From assembly GCF_029717145.1 (NCBI RefSeq), contig NZ_CP099222.1, forward strand, positions 1,984,001 through 2,048,000: a stretch of DNA of 64,000 nucleotides, in the 5' to 3' direction. The notes below the pieces were generated by a model, which worked only from the letters and a program-made list of their open reading frames with translations, was not told the origin of the DNA and searched no databases. Shown one piece after another: positions 1 to 8,390 of this stretch. A program made the position numbers and the translations under genes. Every line of letters starts with the position of its first letter. Position 1 is the first letter of the stretch. This stretch comes from Citrobacter freundii. GTDB lineage: Bacteria > Pseudomonadota > Gammaproteobacteria > Enterobacterales > Enterobacteriaceae.

Positions 1-34
1 CGAGCAGAACCAGAAGCGCTCGAAGGAGAGGTGA

Positions 35-1285
35 ATGGAAAGCAAAGTAGTTGTTCCGGCGGAAGGTAAGAAGATCACCCTGCAAAACGGCAAACTCAAC
101 GTTCCTGAAAATCCGATTATCCCGTTCATTGAAGGCGACGGTATCGGCGTTGATGTAACCCCACCGATGATCAAAGTTGTCGATGCTGCTGTCGAGAAAG
201 CCTATAAAGGCGAGCGTAAAATCTCCTGGATGGAAATCTACACCGGCGAGAAATCCACTCAGGTATACGGCCAGGACGTCTGGCTGCCTGCTGAAACCCT
301 TGATCTGATTCGTGACTACCGTGTTGCTATTAAAGGCCCACTGACTACCCCAGTTGGCGGCGGTATTCGCTCACTGAACGTTGCACTGCGTCAGGAACTT
401 GACCTGTACGTGTGCCTGCGTCCGGTTCGTTACTACCAGGGCACCCCAAGCCCGGTTAAACATCCTGAACTGACCGACATGGTCATCTTCCGTGAAAACT
501 CTGAAGACATCTACGCCGGTATCGAGTGGAAAGCCGACTCTGCTGATGCAGAGAAAGTGATTAAATTCCTGCGCGAAGAGATGGGCGTGAAGAAAATTCG
601 CTTCCCGGAACATTGCGGTATCGGTATCAAACCGTGTTCCGAAGACGGGACAAAACGTCTGGTGCGTGCGGCGATTGAATACGCCATCGCCAACGATCGT
701 GATTCTGTTACCCTGGTACATAAAGGTAACATCATGAAGTTCACCGAAGGCGCGTTCAAAGACTGGGGTTACCAGTTAGCGCGTGAAGAGTTTGGTGGTG
801 AACTGATCGACGGCGGCCCGTGGGTGAAAATCAAGAACCCGAAAACAGGGAAAGAGATCGTTGTTAAGGACGTTATCGCCGATGCGTTCTTGCAGCAGAT
901 CCTGCTGCGCCCGGCAGAGTATGATGTTATCGCCTGTATGAACCTGAACGGTGACTACATCTCTGATGCCCTGGCAGCGCAGGTTGGCGGTATCGGTATC
1001 GCGCCGGGTGCAAACATCGGTGACGAGTGTGCACTGTTTGAAGCCACCCACGGTACTGCACCGAAGTATGCGGGTCAGGATAAAGTGAACCCTGGTTCTA
1101 TCATTCTGTCTGCTGAAATGATGCTGCGCCACATGGGTTGGGTTGAAGCGGCTGACCTGATTGTTAAAGGTATGGAAGGCGCGATCAACGCCAAGACCGT
1201 AACCTATGACTTCGAACGTCTGATGGATGGCGCTAAACTGCTGAAATGTTCAGAGTTTGGTGACGCGATCATCGAAAACATGTAA
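35..1285 (+). CDS. icd: Isocitrate dehydrogenase, NADP-dependent
   Basis: Oxidatively decarboxylates isocitrate to 2-oxoglutarate in the TCA cycle, in the cytoplasm. The 416-residue product has the length and sequence of the E. coli enzyme. The phosphorylation-loop segment [11 protein letters not shown] is present; in this family AceK phosphorylates its serine to switch carbon to the glyoxylate shunt. The start at 35 follows an AGGAGAGG ribosome site. The 3' end, a known lambdoid phage attachment target in E. coli (phage 21/e14), is intact here and reads to the usual C-terminus GDAIIENM. A terminator follows immediately. Confidence 0.98.
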   Translation: MESKVVVPAEGKKITLQNGKLNVPENPIIPFIEGDGIGVDVTPPMIKVVDAAVEKAYKGERKISWMEIYTGEKSTQVYGQDVWLPAETLDLIRDYRVAIKGPLTTPVGGGIRSLNVALRQELDLYVCLRPVRYYQGTPSPVKHPELTDMVIFRENSEDIYAGIEWKADSADAEKVIKFLREEMGVKKIRFPEHCGIGIKPCSEDGTKRLVRAAIEYAIANDRDSVTLVHKGNIMKFTEGAFKDWGYQLAREEFGGELIDGGPWVKIKNPKTGKEIVVKDVIADAFLQQILLRPAEYDVIACMNLNGDYISDALAAQVGGIGIAPGANIGDECALFEATHGTAPKYAGQDKVNPGSIILSAEMMLRHMGWVEAADLIVKGMEGAINAKTVTYDFERLMDGAKLLKCSEFGDAIIENM

Positions 1286-1307
1286 TCCACATTCTGGGTT
1301 GTATGAG

Positions 1308-1336
1308 AACGGGAGCCGAGAGGTTCCCGTTTTTTT
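1308..1336 (+). terminator. Rho-independent terminator of icd
   Basis: A 10-bp stem (1308-1317 with 1322-1331, one G-U pair) closes a GAGA tetraloop and runs into seven T residues. It lies 22 bases after the icd stop codon. Confidence 0.9.
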
Positions 1337-1458
1337 ATACCTGTAAAATTCCTTCCCCAAAACTCTCGCCAAAACGTTTCCCCAAAACCAGGTTTGGCAC
1401 TTATGCCAGCTTATCCGGTGCCAGGGGGGAAGAAACCGGACTGTTAGTTTAATTATCA

Positions 1459-1586
1459 TTATATTAATGGATTGTTGTTCTCGACATCTTCCATGTATAA
1501 AAGTGTATCGTCGACAGAGTAGTAATACCGTTTGTTATCATTGACATCAGTAACCCATCGGAAAACGCCAGCACTAACAAGTGTTG
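1459..1586 (-). pseudogene. Truncated C-terminal gene fragment cut by IS1
   Basis: On the minus strand an open frame enters from the IS1 edge at 1586 and runs 41 codons to a TAA at 1459-1461. The residues include VFRWVTDVNDNKRYYYSVDD, a composition plausible for a real protein tail. No start codon remains because IS1 replaces everything upstream. I do not recognise the family. The 1337-1458 stretch between it and the icd terminator holds no gene; its only feature is an 11-base direct repeat TTCCCCAAAAC at 1353-1363 and 1378-1388. It may be debris of an element once located beside icd, but the frame is short and could be chance. Confidence 0.35.
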
Positions 1587-1641
1587 GGTGATGCTGCCAA
1601 CTTACTGATTTAGTGTATGATGGTGTTTTTGAGGTGCTCCT

Positions 1642-1917
1642 GTGGCTTCTGTTTCTATCAGCTGTCCCTCCTGTTCAGCTACTGACGGGGTGGTGCGTAA
1701 CGGCAAAAGCACCGCCGGACATCAGCGCTATCTCTGCTCTCACTGCCGTAAAACATGGCAACTGCAGTTCACTTACACCGCTTCTCAACCCGGTACGCAC
1801 CAGAAAATCATTGATATGGCCATGAATGGCGTTGGATGCCGGGCAACCGCCCGCATTATGGGCGTTGGCCTCAACACGATTTTACGTCACTTAAAAAACT
1901 CAGGCCGCAGTCGGTAA
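1642..1917 (+). CDS. insA: IS1 protein InsA
   Basis: This 91-residue protein represses IS1 transcription and competes with the transposase for the terminal repeats. It starts at GTG 1642, base 56 of the element, as in canonical IS1. A four-cysteine zinc finger occupies the N-terminal third (CPSC near residue 9, CSHC near 33), followed by a helix-turn-helix region. Near its 3' end the A6C run at 1893-1899 lets ribosomes slip -1 into insB. Confidence 0.96.
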
Positions 1918-2339
1918 CCTCGCGCATACAGCCGGGCAGTGACGTCATCGTCTGCGCGGAAATGGACGAACAGTGGGGCTATGTCGGGGCTAAATCGCGC
2001 CAGCGCTGGCTGTTTTACGCGTATGACAGGCTCCGGAAGACGGTTGTGGCGCACGTCTTCGGTGAACGCACTATGGCGACGCTGGGGCGTCTTATGAGCC
2101 TGCTGTCACCCTTTGACGTGGTGATATGGATGACGGATGGCTGGCCGCTGTATGAATCCCGCCTGAAGGGAAAGCTGCACGTAATCAGCAAGCGATATAC
2201 GCAGCGAATTGAGCGGCATAACCTGAATCTGAGGCAGCACCTGGCACGGCTGGGACGGAAGTCGCTGTCGTTCTCAAAATCGGTGGAGCTGCATGACAAA
2301 GTCATCGGGCATTATCTGAACATAAAACACTATCAATAA
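1836..2339 (+). CDS. insB: IS1 InsB frame; InsAB' transposase after -1 frameshift
   Basis: This frame is translated mainly as the C-terminal part of the InsAB' fusion, which starts at 1642 and shifts frame on the A6C run at 1893-1899. The fusion is the DDE transposase. Catalytic-type acidic residues appear in [12 protein letters not shown] and WMTDGWPLY, followed by the [10 protein letters not shown] segment of the last catalytic motif. The length (167 codons of open frame) and sequence match active IS1 copies. No stop or frameshift interrupts it. Confidence 0.95.
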
Positions 2340-2461
2340 GTTGGAGTCATTACCTACAATACTGTGGAGTTCTAACGTTTTATTAATATCAACATTGGTT
2401 CTAGCCCATGGCGGATATGCTTTTTGTCATCTTTTGGGTCGGGCATTATAATATCGAAAAT

Positions 2462-2488
2462 AGGCCGGGCTAAGATATAGCCCGGCCT
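2462..2488 (-). terminator. Hairpin terminator downstream of the TonB receptor gene
   Basis: A perfect 11-bp stem (AGGCCGGGCTA at 2462-2472 with its complement at 2478-2488) and a 5-base loop are followed on the minus strand by ATTTTC. It lies 16 bases beyond the receptor stop codon. The 2355-2461 stretch between IS1 and this hairpin is AT-rich and shows no supported gene. Confidence 0.7.
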
Positions 2489-2504
2489 GTAGGTGAAAAA
2501 CCAA

Positions 2505-4592
2505 TTAGAACTGGTAGTTTAACGACACCCAGTAGTTGCGACCCGGATTGACGTATCCGGTTGTGGATTGTGCGGTCTGGAAGTAGTCGCCCGCGTAGGT
2601 GCTGCTGCGGCCAACCTGATACAGAGTGACGTCGCTAAAGTCTTTATCCAACACGTTATTTATCGCCGTATTCAGCGTCAGTTCTTTGGTCAGCTTATAG
2701 GACATGCCCATATCGAGAACGGTCCAGGCTTTTAAATTGGCCCCTTTATCATCGTACACGGCTTTTTGGACTGCACTAAGGTTGTCATAGTTTTCGGTAA
2801 AGCGTGGGGCTTTACCACGATAGCGTGCGCTTAACCAGGCATTCATATCTTCGGTTGCCTGCCAGTTCAGACGGGCGTTAGCCATATGTTTGGGGGTATA
2901 GCTCAGCGGTGCGCCTTTGTTTTCGCCATCTTTTTGTTTGCTCTGCGTATAGGTGTAGTTGAGCGATAAGCTCAGCACGTCAGACCAAAGCGGGAAGGTG
3001 CTGGCGAATTCAACGCCGTCCGTTCTCGCCTTGCCGCTGTTGGTATAGCTGTTGGTATTGTCATCGATGGAATACGAGACAATTTTATTTTTGTATTCGG
3101 TGTAGAAGCCAGTAACGTTGGCGTTCAGCCCCGCGTCGTTCTCATAGTACAACCCGGTTTCATAGCTGGTGCTTTCTTCGGGTTTAAGGTCGGGGTTGCC
3201 GACCGTATTGACGGTTCCCTGAGCAGTCACACCGCTGATGCCGTTGTGCAACTGGCTGAGTGACGGGGCTTTGTATCCGGTTGTGACGCCACCTTTCAGG
3301 GTCCATTCTTCCGATACGTCCCACACCATGTAAGCTCGTGGGCTAAGGTGTCCGCCAAAGACATCGTTATGCTCATAGCGAGTGCCTGCGGTCAACGCCA
3401 GCGAGTCGAGAATATGCCACTCATCTTCCGCGTAGGTCGCCCAGGTTTTCTGGTGGAATGTCTCACCGGTATTGGCCAGCACCACCCCGTCTTTCATGCG
3501 GGCATCCCAGTATTCTCCGCCGAGAGTAAGCAGATGCGAATCACCCAATGGCGTCAGCAGGACCGAGTCCAGGATGACGTTGGTATTTTTCAGTTCACGA
3601 GCGTCACCGGCCCGGCCCGCGTTTTCTGGCGTGAGTGCGGATGAGACCAGTTGGCGGCCTTTGTTCTCGGTTTCATTCCAGCCCACGGAGGATTTCCAGG
3701 TACCAAATGTTAATGCGGTATCGTGACCCAGCGTGACCTTATTACGTTCATAGCGCAGGGTTTTATCGTATCCGCCGGTGAGATTACCCAACTGCCCATC
3801 ATCATTGTCGTAGCGCTGTCTGGCGGAGTCGAGATCCAGCCACAGCGTATTATTTGCGCCGGTTTTCCAGTCCAGACGGGTACCGATGTTGTAGTTTTCA
3901 GATTCCGTTGGATACGGCACGCGCGTCGATGTGGTATCGCTCAGAGAGGTGACGCTGGAGCCTTGTCGTTGTGTCGTGCTGCCGCGTACCTGCATGTCCA
4001 GCACGCCAGCAATTAGCGGGCCGCTTGACCAGAAGTTGGCTACCGTGCTGTTACCCCATTTATTGCTTTCTTGCAGGTTAACGCCGGTATTAATGGACGT
4101 GCTCCATTTGTCCGTACTTCTCTTGGTAATGATGTTAACGACACCGCCGATAGCATCTGAACCGTACAGCGTCGACATGGGACCGCGGATCACTTCAATA
4201 TGATCGATGGCTGCCAGCGGAGGCATAAAACTGGTGTTCATGGCAGAGAAGCCGTTGGGCGTCACGTCACTGCTGCCATTTTGACGAATACCGTCTATCA
4301 GGATCAGCGTATAGCTGGCAGGCATGCCGCGAATACTGACCTCCAGACCGCCGGTTTTACCGGTGCTGCTTTCAACATCCACCCCTTCAACGGAGCGCAG
4401 GGCTTCACCTAAGTCATTATATTTATTGGTTTGTAATTCTTGTTGAGAAATAACCGACACGCTGGCAGCCGCGTTGGTGATCTTTTTTTCGTAACCCGAC
4501 GCGGTCACGACCATGACATCATCGGCGAAGGCATAAGTACCGCTGAATCCAAGGCAGGACAGAACGACAGAGGCAACAGGTTTTAAACGCAT
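2505..4592 (-). CDS. TonB-dependent outer-membrane receptor (CirA/FepA type)
   Basis: A 695-residue outer-membrane gated barrel that would import an iron- or metal-bearing ligand using TonB energy. An N-terminal signal peptide ends near FADD and is followed at once by a TonB-box-like DDVMVVTAS. A plug domain follows (residues about 30-150, containing RGMPASYTLILIDG and GPMSTLYGSDAIGGVVNI), then a 22-strand-type barrel ending in the terminal aromatic YWVSLNYQF. It resembles the colicin I/catecholate receptor CirA but is clearly a distinct paralogue. The start is the ATG at 4592 with an AAGGAAG ribosome site; a TTG two codons upstream is too close to that site. A Fur box sits in its promoter, and a divergent ABC importer suggests shared substrate. 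The ligand is unknown. Confidence 0.88.
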   Translation of the reverse strand: MRLKPVASVVLSCLGFSGTYAFADDVMVVTASGYEKKITNAAASVSVISQQELQTNKYNDLGEALRSVEGVDVESSTGKTGGLEVSIRGMPASYTLILIDGIRQNGSSDVTPNGFSAMNTSFMPPLAAIDHIEVIRGPMSTLYGSDAIGGVVNIITKRSTDKWSTSINTGVNLQESNKWGNSTVANFWSSGPLIAGVLDMQVRGSTTQRQGSSVTSLSDTTSTRVPYPTESENYNIGTRLDWKTGANNTLWLDLDSARQRYDNDDGQLGNLTGGYDKTLRYERNKVTLGHDTALTFGTWKSSVGWNETENKGRQLVSSALTPENAGRAGDARELKNTNVILDSVLLTPLGDSHLLTLGGEYWDARMKDGVVLANTGETFHQKTWATYAEDEWHILDSLALTAGTRYEHNDVFGGHLSPRAYMVWDVSEEWTLKGGVTTGYKAPSLSQLHNGISGVTAQGTVNTVGNPDLKPEESTSYETGLYYENDAGLNANVTGFYTEYKNKIVSYSIDDNTNSYTNSGKARTDGVEFASTFPLWSDVLSLSLNYTYTQSKQKDGENKGAPLSYTPKHMANARLNWQATEDMNAWLSARYRGKAPRFTENYDNLSAVQKAVYDDKGANLKAWTVLDMGMSYKLTKELTLNTAINNVLDKDFSDVTLYQVGRSSTYAGDYFQTAQSTTGYVNPGRNYWVSLNYQF

Positions 4593-4640
4593 AGTCAAAC
4601 TTCCTTTGTTAAAAATTCAAAGGCAGTAAGATAATTGATG

Positions 4641-4667
4641 AAAATGATAATACAAATAATTATCATT
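4641..4667. promoter_or_regulatory. Fur box (iron repressor operator)
   Basis: AATGATAAT at 4643-4651 and its exact complement ATTATCATT at 4659-4667 form a dyad very like the Fur consensus. It lies about 50 bases upstream of the receptor ATG, so iron-dependent repression of the receptor is expected. It may also affect the divergent importer. Confidence 0.8.
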
Positions 4668-4675
4668 ACAAATTT

Positions 4676-4730
4676 ACATAACTTGTCACTCTCTGTATAT
4701 TTCTTGAATAAATATACATAAATTGTCACT
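4676..4730. promoter_or_regulatory. Composite operator: perfect 9-7-9 palindrome flanked by direct repeats
   Basis: The palindrome TGTATATTT (4694-4702) and AAATATACA (4710-4718) is perfect, with a 7-base spacer. It is bracketed by two direct repeats, ACATAACTTGTCACT (4676-4690) and ACATAAATTGTCACT (4716-4730), 40 bp apart start to start, close to four helical turns. The arrangement suggests a dedicated regulator for the receptor/importer pair. I cannot name it, and no regulator gene lies nearby. Confidence 0.5.
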
Positions 4731-4836
4731 AATTTTAGATAGGGAGTAATGACAAAACGCGTGAGTAGTTTTTACGGTAATTATTAATATTCATTTAATA
4801 TGATATTGAATAATAGAGAAGGAGATAAAAATCACG

Positions 4837-4910
4837 GCAGTGAATCACTGCACGTCGAGAGGTGAGAATTCGACAGTTGTATGATGTTTTTTTAAAATCG
4901 TCATACTTTT
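4837..4910 (+). promoter_or_regulatory. Structured leader with possible attenuator upstream of the ABC operon
   Basis: GCAGTGA-A-TCACTGC (4837-4851) is a perfect 7-1-7 dyad. A second hairpin pairs 4879-4886 with 4899-4906 (eight pairs, one G-U) and ends in TTTT at 4907-4910. The second resembles an intrinsic terminator 117 bases before the substrate-binding-protein gene, so the operon mRNA may be attenuated. No known riboswitch consensus was recognised. The rest of the 4599-5027 intergenic region is AT-rich and without a gene. Confidence 0.35.
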
Positions 4911-5027
4911 CTGCGCTGTATCATTTTTTTAGCCAAAGTGGTCCGCCATAATCCCTTCCCCAGGAGACCTCACAACGGGTATGTGCTGTTGTGCGGTATA
5001 AAAACAACGCAAAAGCGGGACAAGGTA

Positions 5028-6614
5028 ATGATTAACGGCAAGCTGGCACGGTTGACGTGCGCACTGACTCTGGCATTTTCGACCTCCCTTTTCGCAGCAC
5101 AACCGGCGGTGGAAGGGCAAACATTGAAACTGGCAATTGGACCCGAACCCACGGAGGGATTCGACCCAATGCTAGGCTGGAGTCACGGCAGCTATTTGCT
5201 CCTGCATGCACCTTTGTTAAAACAAAATGCCGATATGAGCTGGGGAAGCCTGCTGACGGAGAAGGTGGAGACCAGCGCTGATGGGAAAACCTGGACATTA
5301 ACCTTAAAACCCGATCTTAAATTCTCTGATGGCTCCCCGCTCACGGCGGAAGATGTGGTATTTACCTTCAACAAAGCCGCGAAAAGCGGTGGGAAAATCG
5401 ACATGGGGAATTTCACCCATGCCCGCCTGAAAGATAATCGCACGGTAGAAATGACGCTACGCAGTCCGCAGAGTACGTTTGTGAACGTGCTGGGCTCGTT
5501 AGGCATTGTTCCGGCAAAACAATACGATGAAAAAACCTTTGCCAGAAATCCAATTGGCGCAGGCCCTTATCGGCTGGTGAGTTTTCAACCGGGCCAACAG
5601 TTGATCGTCGAAGCGAACCCTTGGTACGCGGGTAAGAAAAATGATTTTAACCGGCTGGTGTTTGTCTTCCTGGACGAAGATAACGCTTACGCGGCCGCAC
5701 GCAGTGGTCAACTGGGGCTGGTGCGTATTGCGCCATCAATGGCCGTTGCACCTCAGCAAGATAATTTGAAGCTGTGGGTTCGCAACAGCGTAGAGAACCG
5801 GGGGATCGTGTTCCCGATGGTCCCTGCGGGTAAAAAAGATGCTAACGGTTATCCGGTCGGTAACGATATAACGGCCGACGTCGCGATCAGACGGGCTATT
5901 AACTACGCCATCGATCGTAAGCAACTGGCTGAACAGGTTATGGAAGGCCACGCTATCCCGGCGTACAGCGCGGTGCAGGGACTGCCGTGGCAGGGACCGT
6001 CGGTTGCGTTTAAAGATGGCGACAGTGACAAAGCACGCGCGCTTCTGGAACAGGCTGGCTGGAAAGTTGGCCCGGAGGGTGTGCGTGTAAAAAACGGCAA
6101 AGCAGCCCGTCTGACCTTATGGTATGCGAGCGGCGACAGTACGCGTCGTGATTTAGCCGAAGCGGTGCGTGCCATGCTCGAACCTGTTGGCATTGCGGTG
6201 TCGCTGCAATCCGGAAGCTGGGAAACCGTTGAGCGCCACATGCATTCGAATCCCACGCTGTTTGGTTGGGGGAGTTTAGATCCGATGGAGCTTTTCCATC
6301 ACTACAGCGGGCAGGCCGCGGGCGTTGAGTATTACAACCCCGGTTATTACAGCAATCCTGCGGTTGAACAGCATCTCAAACAGGCCATTGATGCGCCGGA
6401 CTGGCAAAAAGCAGTGCCTTTCTGGCAGCAGGTGGAGTGGGATGGCAAGCAGGGTGCAGGCGTTCAGGGTGACGCTGCGTGGGCATGGTTGCTGAATATC
6501 CAGCATACTTATCTGGCTAATCCGTGCATTGACCTGGGCAAAGGGGCGCCGGAAATTCACGGCAGCTGGTCCGTGCTCAACAATCTTGATGAATGGACCT
6601 GGACCTGCCGTTGA
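5028..6614 (+). CDS. Periplasmic substrate-binding protein of nickel/peptide-type ABC importer
   Basis: A 528-residue cluster-C solute-binding protein (SBP_bac_5 family, which includes NikA, DppA and OppA). A signal peptide of about 24 residues ends at SLFAA. The lobes follow, with typical family segments LKLAIGPEPTEGFDPMLG, FSDGSPLTAEDVVFTFNKA and NPIGAGPYRLVSF. ATG 5028 gives a proper signal peptide; an in-frame ATG at 4938 does not. It is the first gene of a tightly overlapped five-gene importer operon. NikA-like folds can bind metal chelates or peptides, and the neighbourhood (TonB receptor, ZinT) favours a metal complex, but the ligand is not readable from sequence. Confidence 0.88.
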   Translation: MINGKLARLTCALTLAFSTSLFAAQPAVEGQTLKLAIGPEPTEGFDPMLGWSHGSYLLLHAPLLKQNADMSWGSLLTEKVETSADGKTWTLTLKPDLKFSDGSPLTAEDVVFTFNKAAKSGGKIDMGNFTHARLKDNRTVEMTLRSPQSTFVNVLGSLGIVPAKQYDEKTFARNPIGAGPYRLVSFQPGQQLIVEANPWYAGKKNDFNRLVFVFLDEDNAYAAARSGQLGLVRIAPSMAVAPQQDNLKLWVRNSVENRGIVFPMVPAGKKDANGYPVGNDITADVAIRRAINYAIDRKQLAEQVMEGHAIPAYSAVQGLPWQGPSVAFKDGDSDKARALLEQAGWKVGPEGVRVKNGKAARLTLWYASGDSTRRDLAEAVRAMLEPVGIAVSLQSGSWETVERHMHSNPTLFGWGSLDPMELFHHYSGQAAGVEYYNPGYYSNPAVEQHLKQAIDAPDWQKAVPFWQQVEWDGKQGAGVQGDAAWAWLLNIQHTYLANPCIDLGKGAPEIHGSWSVLNNLDEWTWTCR

Positions 6615-7588
6615 TGAAGTCTGTTGTGGGTCATTTTCTGCGGCTGATCGTATTGTTGGTGCTGGTCGCTGCTGGCACCTTCATCTTGCTCAGCTTCTCG
6701 CCGGTCGATCCGATTCGTGCCTATATTGGTAACGATCTCCTGCATGTTCCGCCAGAACAGTATGCGCGTATCGCCGCACGCTGGGGGCTGGATCAGCCGC
6801 TGTGGGAGCGTTTCGGGCACTGGTTTGCACGCGTCTTACAGGGTGATCTCGGGTATTCGATGCTGTTTAATGCACCGGTCGCCAGCGTGATCAAAGAGCG
6901 TTTTGCGACCTCATTTGCTCTGCTCTGTGGCGCATGGTTGATGTCGGGGTTACTGGGTACGGCAATGGGGTTCGTTGCCGGGCGATTCCTGAACCGTTGG
7001 CCGGATAAAATGATCTGCCGCCTCAGCTATCTGCTTTCATCGTTGCCAACCTTCTGGATAGGAATGCTGCTTCTGGCCGTGTTTGCGGTGCGCTGGCCGG
7101 TGCTCCCGGTCTGCTGCGCGTGGGAGCCTGGCAACAGTGGTGATATGGCTGGCTTCACTGAGCGTCTGCGTCATCTGATTCTTCCGGTATGCGCCCTCAG
7201 TTTATTGGGGTTAGGGCAAATTACGCTGCACACTCGAGAAAGTATCGCCAGCGTGATGAAAAGCGACTTCGTTCGCTTTGCTCGCTCGCAGGGAGACAAG
7301 GGATGGTCGCTGCTGCGCCACCAGGTCCTGCGTCATGCGATAACGCCTGCGCTGTGCCTGCAATTTGCTTCGCTTGGCGAACTTTTTGGCGGCGCATTGC
7401 TGGCAGAAAAAGTCTTTGCGTATCCCGGACTGGGGCAGGCGACCATTGATGCCGGATTACGCGGCGATGTGCCGCTGCTGATGGGGATTGTCTTGTTCAG
7501 CACCGTTCTGGTGTTCATCGGCAACTCGCTCTCTTCCTGGTTAGTCCATGTGCTAAATCGCGCGGTGGAGCGTCCAGATGCTCTATAA
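6614..7588 (+). CDS. ABC importer inner-membrane permease 1 (NikB/DppB type)
   Basis: A 324-residue permease with an N-terminal membrane helix (residues about 8-28) and the periplasmic loop SPVDPIRAYIGNDL typical of DppB/NikB subunits. Several further helices follow, then the cytoplasmic coupling loop around ARSQGDKGWSLLRHQVLRHA. The start ATG shares one base with the TGA stop of the binding-protein gene (TGATG at 6612-6616), so translation is probably coupled. It forms the translocation channel with the next gene product. Confidence 0.9.
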   Translation: MKSVVGHFLRLIVLLVLVAAGTFILLSFSPVDPIRAYIGNDLLHVPPEQYARIAARWGLDQPLWERFGHWFARVLQGDLGYSMLFNAPVASVIKERFATSFALLCGAWLMSGLLGTAMGFVAGRFLNRWPDKMICRLSYLLSSLPTFWIGMLLLAVFAVRWPVLPVCCAWEPGNSGDMAGFTERLRHLILPVCALSLLGLGQITLHTRESIASVMKSDFVRFARSQGDKGWSLLRHQVLRHAITPALCLQFASLGELFGGALLAEKVFAYPGLGQATIDAGLRGDVPLLMGIVLFSTVLVFIGNSLSSWLVHVLNRAVERPDAL

Positions 7589-8390
7589 CCCAACCCCAAC
7601 GTTGATTCGCCTTCTGCTGTCTGCGGGCGGTTTACTCTTCATCGCCATTTATGGCAACGCTACGCTGGATAACGCACTGAGCGTTAATCTGCTGGCCCGC
7701 CATCTGCCACCGGATGCGCTGCACTGGTTTGGCACCGATAATCTCGGGCGTGATTTATGGGTGCGCTGCTTTCAGGGGGCGTTAACCAGCCTGCAAATTG
7801 GTATCGGCGCGGCGGTGTGTAGCGGGGTAATTGCTTTATTGATGGCGGCGGTTTCGCGTTTGCATCCGCGCATGGATGTTCTGATGCGCTTAGTCACCGA
7901 CGCGATGTTGTCGATGCCGCATCTGCTGCTGCTGATTTTGATCTGCTTTACTCTCGGCGGTGGTAAAAGTGGGGTGGTGTTGGCGGTTGCGCTGACCCAT
8001 TGGCCGCGTCTGGCCTTGATCCTGCGCGCGGAGGCGGAACGCGTCGCACACAGTGACTACCTGATGCTGACCCGGCGGCTGGGACACGGGCATTTTTACT
8101 GCTGGCGTCATCACTACTTACCTGCGCTATTGCCACAATGGTTGACCGGGACGTTGTTGATGTTTCCGCACGCGGTGTTACATAGCGCGGCGTTAAGTTT
8201 TCTTGGTTTCGGGCTGGCGCCGCATGAGCCGTCGCTGGGTCTGTTGCTGGCGGATGCGCTGCGATTTATCAGCCACGGCAACTGGTGGCTGGTGCTGTTT
8301 CCGGGGTTAATGCTGTTCAGCCTGGTGATGTTATTTGATCAGTTTGCCCGGGCGGTACATCGTTTGTGGTTGAGAGGTGACGCATGTTGA
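7578..8390 (+). CDS. ABC importer inner-membrane permease 2 (NikC/DppC type)
   Basis: A 270-residue permease with the diagnostic NikC/DppC segment HWFGTDNLGRDLWVR near residue 50. Five or six helices and the coupling loop around RRLGHGHFYCWRHHYLPAL follow, then SFLGFGLAPHEPSLGLLLAD near the C-terminus. It overlaps the upstream permease gene by 11 bases and the downstream ATPase gene by 7, indicating one transcript. Confidence 0.9.
   Translation: MLYNPTPTLIRLLLSAGGLLFIAIYGNATLDNALSVNLLARHLPPDALHWFGTDNLGRDLWVRCFQGALTSLQIGIGAAVCSGVIALLMAAVSRLHPRMDVLMRLVTDAMLSMPHLLLLILICFTLGGGKSGVVLAVALTHWPRLALILRAEAERVAHSDYLMLTRRLGHGHFYCWRHHYLPALLPQWLTGTLLMFPHAVLHSAALSFLGFGLAPHEPSLGLLLADALRFISHGNWWLVLFPGLMLFSLVMLFDQFARAVHRLWLRGDAC

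Larger units (their letters stand above)
1587..2354 (+). mobile_element. Insertion sequence IS1 (complete)
   Basis: The element is exactly 768 bp, the canonical IS1 length. It has 23-base imperfect terminal inverted repeats (1587-1609 starting GGTGATGCTGCC; 2332-2354 ending GGAGTCATTACC). insA and insB are both intact with the programmed-frameshift site, so it should be able to transpose. The 9 bases to the left (CAAGTGTTG) and right (TACAATACT) do not match, so the usual target-site duplication is absent. That is typical after an IS1-mediated adjacent deletion or recombination between two copies. Confidence 0.97.

Noticed and set aside
1250..1586. Phage attachment site or integrase remnant at the icd 3' end
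   Set aside because: icd is intact, no integrase or second att core is visible, and the 11-base direct repeat nearby is not from icd.
2372..2446. 24-codon minus-strand frame starting MPDPKDDKKHIRHG right of IS1
   Set aside because: Too short, no clear ribosome site and no recognisable family; it also does not join in frame to the fragment left of IS1.
4599..5027. Metal riboswitch (nickel/cobalt or manganese type) in the importer leader
   Set aside because: The conserved motifs of those classes are not present; only generic hairpins are seen.
4938..5027. Upstream in-frame start for the substrate-binding protein
   Set aside because: It would put about 30 hydrophilic residues before a clear signal peptide, and has no ribosome site.
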